This document shows, one piece after another, positions 56,975-64,000 of a DNA stretch of 64,000 bases. This DNA comes from Ceratopteris richardii. Lineage: Eukaryota; Streptophyta; Polypodiopsida; Polypodiales; Pteridaceae. The notes beneath the pieces were generated by a model. It did not search any database. It was not told the DNA's origin and was given only the letters and a program-made list of their open reading frames with translations. The stretch lies in contig CM035414.1 of NCBI GenBank assembly GCA_020310875.1, forward strand, positions 199,002,260 to 199,066,259, given 5' to 3'. The translations under genes and the position numbers were made by a program. Each line of letters starts with the position of its first letter. Positions within the stretch are counted from its first letter, which is position 1.

Positions 56975-57969
56975 TGTTGGTGCAAATCAAGCCTAGACAT
57001 TTGGCTTGGAATCCTTGAAGAAGATTTCACATGAAGCAAGTAGCATAGAAACACTAGCTTATGAGTTATTACTTTTCTACCTCTTGTAAAAGTCTAAATG
57101 ACTTGGCATTCTTATGTAATCACTTACCTAATAGATTCGTGGAATTAGAAGGTATGAGTTGAGAGAATATTTCCCTACTTTTAGAGGAGTGATTATAGGG
57201 AGCCTTAGATTTGAATTTGAAATTCAAATCAACCTCCAACTCATATAAAAAGTGAGAAGAAAAACTCGCGGGTAGTGAGAGTGTACATCCGAGATTCATT
57301 ACACTATCATTGAGTGTGTGTGAGTGTACATCATTGTGAATTAATACGAGTCTTTACATTCATCATCTCTGTGATTCTCTGAGTTACAACATCAAGTCTG
57401 TCAACTTGAAAGAGGCATATCTCAGTGTCTACTCCACCAAATCAAGTGATTCAAAGCTTGGTAGATCCAGCTCAAAGCATACTACAAGCATACAAAGTTT
57501 GAAGCAACTTGGTTCAGCCAAGTTTGAGAAATCACGGTCGAAGTGCTCACTGGTATTTGTCTGCATACTTCCTAAAAAGTCGGGAGTGTCCATAATTTTG
57601 CTAAAGTGATTCCTCTCTGTATAGTTTATCATTTTATCTCATTCCACTTGCAAATGGTAGCTTACTAAGCTAATAGAATACCACTAGAAGGAAGTTTGCC
57701 AATTGTAAGTGTACTGGTCATACTGAGCATAACTATGAGCAGGTATCAATACCAAAATAGCAAGTTTTCTTGGATTTGTGAAGTATCAAGTAGTCTGTTT
57801 TGATTTGATCACTACACACATCATTTGCAAAGTACATATATGATCTCTTGGTATCATTTGGAAGCTAAGGGTGTCTACTAATCATATCTGGAGTCACTGA
57901 GGGCTGGTGCAAAGCAGGATTGGCAGTACCTACTCAATCTTCTGGAGGATCCATCCATCTTTCCCAACA
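56975..57969 (+). repeat. 5' LTR of copia 56975-63313
   Basis: 995 bp, TGTTGGTG...CCCAACA. TATA box at 57244-57250, preceded by an AT-rich palindrome (57208-57230). Pairs with 62262-63313. Confidence 0.95.
57244..57250 (+). promoter_or_regulatory. TATA box of the LTR
   Basis: TATAAAA, 14 bp after the palindrome GATTTGAATTTG-AAATTCAAATC. Also present in the 3' LTR and, diverged, in the copy at 44112. Confidence 0.6.
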
Positions 57970-57970
57970 G

Positions 57971-57982
57971 TGGTATCAGAGC
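57971..57982 (+). promoter_or_regulatory. Primer-binding site, initiator-Met tRNA type
   Basis: TGGTATCAGAGC, one base after the LTR end. Confidence 0.95.
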
Positions 57983-57994
57983 AAACAAGGTAAT

Positions 57995-60900
57995 ATGGGA
58001 GATGGTTTTCCTTCATTCATTGACAAATTGGACAGGAAAAATTATCAAGCTTGGTCTCTAAGGATGAAGACCTATCTACAAGGAAGAAGTCTATTTGGAT
58101 TCATCTCAAGAGATGAGGAATTGCCCTCATTCAAAGCAAGGGGTCTACCCACCAAGGAAGAACAAGAAAGGCTTAATACATGGTGTGCAAAAGATGCATT
58201 GGCAAGGTCTTATCTTCTTAACTCTATATTTGATTTCCTTTACCTCACATCAGGAATTGTAAGACATCCCAAGAAACTTGGGAAACCTTGTCATCATACT
58301 TTTCATCTAATACAAGGGCCAGGAAGAATCAATTGTGGATTGAATTCACAACTCTTACGAAGCAACCAAAGCAATGAGTCTCAGAATTTGTGACCAAGAT
58401 CAAGGATGTGGGAGACCAATTAGCAAGCATAAGAGAGGAGATTGAAGAGGAACAAATAGTAAGGCAAGTAACCAATGGACTAAAGGCAGATGATAAGTGG
58501 GAAAGTTTCACCACTGCAATGGATCTCTACATGGATATGCATACCCTAGATCTCACAACTCTGATGGGCAAACTATTCACACATGAAGCAAAGTTCACAA
58601 AGGTTGGAGATACATCTAAAGGTAACACTCCTTCTGCCCTATATACTGATAAAAAGGTTAAAGACAAAGGTAAAGGTAAAAAGCAAGAGGATGAAGGGTC
58701 TACCTCCCAAGCCAACTATACAGGGAGAGGTAGATCTTCAAGAGGCAGGAGCAGAGGAGGTAAGCAAGGTAGGGGGAGACCCTACAATTCATCACCATGC
58801 ATTATTTGTGGATTGTCTAACCACACCACAGATGAGTGCTACAGAAACTACAAAAATCAGAGAGGAAGAGGCTATCAAAGAGGTGGATACTCTCAAGGCA
58901 GAGGAAGGTTGAACCAACACCAAGGCTACAATGGCTACAACAATAACTATAACAACAATTACAACAACAACCACAATGGTAACTACCAAGGAGGATTCAG
59001 AAATAGGAAAGACTACAACATTTACACAGAGGAGCAAGATGACTCCCTATTGATCATGAATATGACTTCCAAGTCAGGTATCAATGATGATTATCTGTTT
59101 TATATTGATTCACGGTGTTCTAATCATGTAGCTGGCAATGTGGCACTACTCTCTGATCTTGAGGAACCCAAGGGCAAACATCAAGTACAGACAGGTGATG
59201 ATACTAAGCATTCTATAATAAAGATTGGAAATGTAAAAACTTGTGATGGTAACCAGAACCTATTGAGCAGGGTACTTTATGTACCAACTATTACCAAAAA
59301 CTTAATGAGTGTTGGTCAGATTGTGGAGAAAGGTTTGGAGGTCAGATTCACTCAACATGGAGCATATGTGGAGAACCCAAGACATGGATTCAAAAGGATA
59401 GCCAAGGGAGAAAAATCAGGTAGATTATTTACTTTTGAATTAGAAGACACAAAGAATATTGCTTTGTATAGCTACAAGGACCAGACACTTTCAGAACTTG
59501 AAATGTGGCACAAGAGACTAGGGCACATAGGTGAAAGGACCTTGAAGCAAATGAGCAGAGATCAATGTGTGCTGGGGATACCTAATGTATCCAAGCAACA
59601 CATGATTTACAAGTGTGGTGCTTGTCAATTTGGTAAGTCTCACAGGTTACCTTATACAAGGAAAGGTTTTATGCATGAAGACTACCTAGACTTGGTGCAC
59701 ACAGATGTTTCGGGACCTAGCAAGGATCCCTCCATTTCAGGATCAAGGTACTATGTGTCTTTCATTGATGATTATAGCAGATGGACTGTGTTATACTTTA
59801 TGAAGCACAAGGATGAAGTGTTTAATTGTTTCAGAAGGTATCTTGCACTAGTTGAAAATCAAACAGGAAGGAATTTGAAGAAGCTAAGGTGAGATGGAGG
59901 AGGTGAATACTTCTCAAATGAGTTTGAAGGCTTCTTGTAGGAAAGAGGCATCAAAAGGGAGATAACAACAAGGTACTCACCTGAACAAAATGGGGTAGCT
60001 GAAAGAAGGAATAGACTTATAGTTGAAACAGCTAGGTCCATGCTTAATGAAAAGAAGTTGCCAAATTATCTTTGGGCAGAGAGTGTATCTACTGCCACCT
60101 ATCTCATAAACAGGTTGCCATCAAAGTCTCTTGATGGAATGACACCTTATGAAGCTTGGCATGGTAAGAGACCATCATGGGATCATTGCAAAATCTTTGG
60201 TTGTGTAGCATATGTGCATATTCACTCACAGGTAAGGGGAAAGCTAGACCCTAAAGCAGAAAATTGTATTTTCATTGGTTATGACTTAAATTAAAAAGGG
60301 TACAGATTCTACAACCCAACCAATAAAGGGTTCAAGGTAAGCAGAGATGTCATCTTTGATGAGAATGACTCATGGTATGAGAATGAATGCAGGAAGGTTA
60401 GTCTACCCTATGATTTGGAAGAGGATTTTCCAAAACTCTCAAAGGAGGAACCAATCCAAAAGGAAGACTCAAGTTCAGAAGATGACGACACAATCAATCT
60501 TGAAGAATTCAAGGCATGGAAGTCCAAAGGCAAGTTAAAGATGAAGAAACTTGAGGATATACCAGAATCTTCAACTCAAGCAATGAGGAGATCTCAGAGA
60601 GAAAGTAAGAAGCCTATCAGATATGGGTATGATACATCTCTTGTCACCAAGCATTCAATTTATCTTGCAAAGGACTTGTTAAGTGAAGAACCAGGTTCAT
60701 ATGAAGAGGCAATCACCAAACCAGAATGGAAAGGAGCTATGGATGAAGAAATAAAAGCTCTTAAGGAGAGTGACACATGGGAATTGGTACCCAAGAAGCA
60801 ATCTATGAAGGTAATAGGATCCAGATGGATCTACAAATTAAAGAGGAACTCTGATGGTACAATCAACAGGTACAAAGCTAGGCTGGTAGCCAAGGGTTTT

Positions 60901-62220
60901 GCACAAACCCAAGGCATTGATTATAAGGAGACATTTTCTCCTGTGGCTAAGATGCCAACAATCAGAGTATTGGTGAGTGTAGCTGCATCCAAGAATTGGA
61001 ACATGTACCAATTAGATGTCAAGAATGCTTTCTTGAATGGATGGATATCTGAAGAAGTCTACATGTCACAACCACCTGGCTATGAAGATCCCAAGAAGGT
61101 AAATTATGTTTGTAAATTGAAGAAGGCTTTATATGGATTGAAGCAGGCACCTAGAGCATGGAATTATAGACTGACAACATACCTCCAAGACCAAGGGTTT
61201 ACTATGAGCAAGGCAGACACTTCATTGTTTATCAAAAGAAGCAATTCAGAAGTAATCTATCTCTGTGTTTATGTTGATGACATCATCATTACAGGTAATG
61301 ATGTCCAAGGAATCAGAAGCATAAAAAGCCAGATGATGAAGGAGTTCAAGATCAATGATCTTGGACTGTTAAAGTATTTTCTAGGACTTGAATTGGTTTA
61401 TACTAATTCAGGTATATATATCACTCAGAAAAAATATGTACAACATATGTTGAAGAAGTTTAACCTGCAGGATGCAAAAGTCTCAAGTACTCCAATGGAG
61501 GTCAACCTAAAGCTAAGTGATCATGAAGGGGATGAAGTCCAAGACATTACAGGATATCAAAGTATGGTAGGAAGTTTGAATTATGCTACCTTGACCAGAA
61601 TTGACATAGCATATGGAGTTAGTGTGCTAAGTCAATTCATGCACAAACCAAGGGTACCTCACCTTGAGGCTGCAAAGAAGATCTTGAAGTATCTAAAGGG
61701 AACTCAGAATCATGGTTTGTACTTTCCTTATACATCAGATATTGACATTAAAGTGTATTCAGATGCAGATTGGGCAGGATGCAAGGATGATAGGAGGAGC
61801 ACATCAGGATACTTATCTTTTGCAGGTGATAAACCTATTTCTTGGTCAGCTAAGAAACAACCAACAGTGGCATTGTCATCCACTGAAGCAGAATATAGAG
61901 GGCTAGCCAATGCCACTCAAGAAGCTATTTGGTTAAAGCTTTTGTATATAGAGCTAGGTCTATACACTAGGCCCCCAATTATTTTTGGAGACAACACAAG
62001 CTCTCTTCACCTTGCAGTTAATCCAATATATCATGCTAGAACAAAACACATAGAGGTTCATTACCACTATGTGAGAGAGAAGTTGCTAAGCAAGGATATT
62101 CAGTTGACCTATGTGTCTACTAATATGCAATGTGCAGATTTACTCACTAAAGCTTTGGATGGAAACAAATTATGCAGATTCAAATCCATGATTGGATTGC
62201 AGGATGTAATTGAAGATTGA
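57995..62220 (+). pseudogene. Copia gag-pol polyprotein, several stops and a frameshift
   Basis: ATG 57995 (MGDGFPSFIDKLDRKNYQAW). A frameshift at about 58240 breaks gag. After it, one frame runs to 62220 with stops at about 58377 (TGA), 59890-59892 (TGA in LKKLR*DGGGEY), about 59938 (TAG) and 60292-60294 (TAA). Domains: UBN2 gag; CCHC knuckle CIICGLSNHTTDEC; Asn/Tyr-rich linker (about 58930-58980); protease YIDSRCSNHV, where the active-site Gly is Arg; GAG-pre WHKRLGHIGERT; integrase HTDVSGP, DGGGEYFSNEF, QNGVAERRN; RT KNAFLNGWISEEVYM, YGLKQAPRAW, YVDD in VYVDDIIITGN; RNase H SDADWAGCKDDRRSTSGY, STEAEYRGLA; end KHIEVHYHYVREK...ADLLTKALDG. The last 600 codons (60415-62220) are open and well kept. 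It cannot produce the full protein. Confidence 0.93.
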
Positions 62221-62251
62221 AGATGAAGACTTAAGCCAAAGTGTTTGGCTT

Positions 62252-62261
62252 GAGGGGGAGC
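62252..62261 (+). promoter_or_regulatory. Polypurine tract
   Basis: GAGGGGGAGC directly before the 3' LTR; identical to the tract at 28532-28541. Confidence 0.85.
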
Positions 62262-63313
62262 TGTTGGTGCAAATCAAGCCTACACATTTGGCTTAGAATC
62301 CTTGAAGAAGATTTCGAAGCAAGTAGCATAGAAACACTAGCTTATGAGTTATTACTTTTCTACCTCTTGTAAAAGTCTAAATGATTTGGCATTCTTATGT
62401 AACCACTTACCTAATAGATTTGTGGAATTAGAAGGTATGAGTTGAGAGAATATTTCCCTACTTTTAGAGGACTGATTATAGGGAGCCTTAGATTTGAATT
62501 TGAAATTCAAATCAACCTCCAACTCATATAAAAAGTGAGAAGAAAAAATCGCGGGTAGTGAGAGTGTACATCCGAGATTCATTACACTATCATTGAGCAT
62601 GTGTGAGTGCTACACCATAGCCCACAACACTCAAACTCATTAGGCTACACTTATGATGCCAATGAGGTTGTATATCATTGTGAATTAATACGAGTCTTTA
62701 CATTCATCATCTGTGTGATTCTCTGAGTTACAACATCAAGTCTGTCAACGTCAAAGAGGCATATCTCAGTGTGTAGGCCACCAAATCAAGTGATTCAAAG
62801 CTTGGTAGATCCAGCTCAAAGCATAATACAAGCATAAAAAGTTTGAAGCAACTTGATTCAGCCAATTTCGAGAAATCGCGGTCGAAGTGCTCACTGGTAT
62901 TTGTCTGCATACTTCCTAAAAAGTCGGGAGTGTCCATAATTTTGCTAAAGTGTATCCTCTCTTTATAATTTATCATTTTATCTCATTCTACTTGCAAATG
63001 GTAGCTTAGTAAGCTAATAGAATACCTCTAGAAGGAATTTCGCCAATTGTAAGTGTACTGGTCATACTGAGCATAACTATGAGCAGGTGTCAATACCAAA
63101 ATAGCAAGTTTTCTTGGATTTGTGAAGTATCAAGTAGTCTGTTTTGATTTGATCACTACACACATCATTTGCAAAGTACATATATGATCTCTTAGTATCA
63201 TTTGGAAGCTAAGGGTGTCTACTAATCATATCTGGAGTCACTGAGGGCTGGTGCAAAGCAGGATTGGCAGTACCTACTCAATCTTCTGGAGGATCCATCC
63301 ATCTTTCCCAACA
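62262..63313 (+). repeat. 3' LTR of copia 56975-63313
   Basis: 1052 bp, colinear with the 5' LTR apart from about 60 extra bp near 62610-62670, a short deletion near 62315 and scattered substitutions. Confidence 0.95.
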
Positions 63314-63318
63314 GTGCA
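63314..63318. repeat. Target-site duplication GTGCA, right
   Basis: Matches 56970-56974. Confidence 0.85.
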
Positions 63319-63600
63319 TAGCGACACCGCCGAAGCAAAAAAATTACGGGGACCACCGCTTACACGACGCTAGCGTCGCATAAGCGTCGCCCAAGTGACG
63401 GTCGTATTTTCGAAATTTGGATTTTTATGCGGGGTGCGTCGCAGACTCAAGTGAGCGTCGCTTAGGCGACGCTAATGTGTGCGTCGCAAAGAACGTCGCT
63501 TGCTAGCGACGGTATGTGCGACGTGGGCAAACTGGAGAGCGTCGCATATGCATCCTCCATTCTAGCATCGTGTAAGCGACGCTTCAGAATGTTCAAAAAA
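63319..63600. repeat. CACTA subterminal region with GCGACG hairpins
   Basis: Dense CGTCGC/GCGACG motifs in both orientations. 63454-63473 (AGCGTCGCTTAGGCGACGCT) is an inverted repeat with 8-bp arms around TTAG. Same motif type as at 50480-50758, so the two CACTA ends are related. Confidence 0.65.
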
Positions 63601-63649
63601 AATTTTAAGTTCTCCCGGCACATTTGTGCCGAGATCTGGACGAGAGCAA

Positions 63650-64000
63650 GAGAACGAGAGAGAGAGAGAGAGAGAGCGCGCGAGAGAGAGACACCAGGTA
63701 TGCGCACACACACACTTACACTCACATACATATGCATACACACACATATACACACATAGACACACACACACACATAATGTTGCATACACACACATATACA
63801 CAAATACACACACATATACACACATACACACATAATGTTGCATACACACACATATACATACATACACACTCACATATACATGCACACACACATATATACA
63901 TACACACACATATGCATACATAGTGCACATGCACACACATACACACACACACACACATACACATGCATACACACATACACACACATACACAAACATATAT
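63650..64000. repeat. Microsatellites (GA)n then (CA)n/(ATACAC)n
   Basis: GA-rich tract at about 63650-63692, then a CA/ATAC-rich tract to the window end. Inside it a ~62-bp unit with ATAATGTTGCATAC repeats (63773 and 63831). Frames here are artefacts. Confidence 0.95.

Larger units (their letters stand above)
56975..63313 (+). mobile_element. Full-length but broken Ty1/copia retrotransposon
   Basis: 5' LTR 56975-57969, PBS 57971-57982, gag-pol 57995-62220, PPT 62252-62261, 3' LTR 62262-63313, target duplication GTGCA. 6.34 kb. Same family as the truncated copy at 44112-46749 and related to 22895-29728. Confidence 0.95.
56953..64000 (+). mobile_element. Second CACTA element, left end, disrupted by copia and running off the window
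   Basis: Starts CACTACAAGAAATAGGGG at 56953. The copia element 56975-63313 is inserted after 22 bp (TSD GTGCA). From 63319 the CACTA sequence resumes as TAGCGACACC and continues with GCGACG hairpins. No transposase is seen inside the window. Confidence 0.7.

Noticed and set aside
63462-63996. Frames of up to 144 codons rich in Cys/Val or His/Thr
   Set aside because: They read through GA and CA repeats.

Overview
The window is a retrotransposon graveyard from a large, AT-rich land-plant nuclear genome. Support for a plant: many Ty1/copia and Ty3/gypsy-like LTR elements, several primed by initiator-Met tRNA; CACTA (EnSpm) DNA transposons; a plant-type LRAT/NC-domain gene relic; and a block of Arabidopsis-type telomere repeat (CCCTAAA). 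I cannot name the species. I see no intact host gene, tRNA, rRNA or CRISPR array. Every recognisable protein belongs to a mobile element or is a broken host-gene fragment.

Layout. 1-2457: leading end of a minus-strand copia element (short LTR, PBS, 1.7 kb leader, miniature gag). 2458-5740: non-coding, with a polypurine tract and LTR-like block. 5786-12100: gag-only gypsy-like element (minus) whose upstream LTR was split by a 4.3 kb copia element (7382-11723, 5-bp duplication AGAAC). 12740-15575: two diverged 1.4 kb tandem units. 15777-17656: second gag-only gypsy-like element (plus). 17657-22390: degenerate palindrome-rich array, interrupted by an interstitial telomeric block and microsatellites. 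22895-29728: best-preserved copia element (1.18 kb LTRs, TSD AGTAA, one stop codon in the polyprotein). 30245-30679: LRAT/NC-domain relic. 30827-44102: decayed copia element (minus), split at 32909-42495 by a non-autonomous large-LTR element that has a third, inverted LTR and so a 4.4 kb palindrome. 44112-46749: truncated copia element. 47690-50785: CACTA element with a broken Tnp2 transposase and one terminal inverted repeat. 51182-51713: second LRAT/NC-domain relic. 52810-54960: gypsy gag relic. 55556-56781: LINE fragment between inverted repeats. 56953-64000: start of a second CACTA element of the same family, hit 22 bp from its tip by a 6.3 kb copia element (56975-63313, TSD GTGCA).

How the parts relate. 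There is no host pathway here. The elements act on one another by nesting, which gives an order of events: gypsy-like element before copia 7382-11723; copia 30827-44102 before the large-LTR element; CACTA before copia 56975-63313. By eye the LTR pair of copia 22895-29728 differs at about 2% of sites and that of copia 7382-11723 at about 10%, so the former is the younger insertion. Most elements are non-autonomous or broken: a missing reverse transcriptase core, lost zinc-knuckle cysteines, altered protease active sites or in-frame stops.

The most unusual structures are a 26-bp tandem array grown out of a primer-binding site, a 4.4 kb palindrome ending exactly at LTR boundaries, a 4.4 kb array of hairpin-forming motifs around AACTTAAGTT, and a telomeric block between duplicated flanks.
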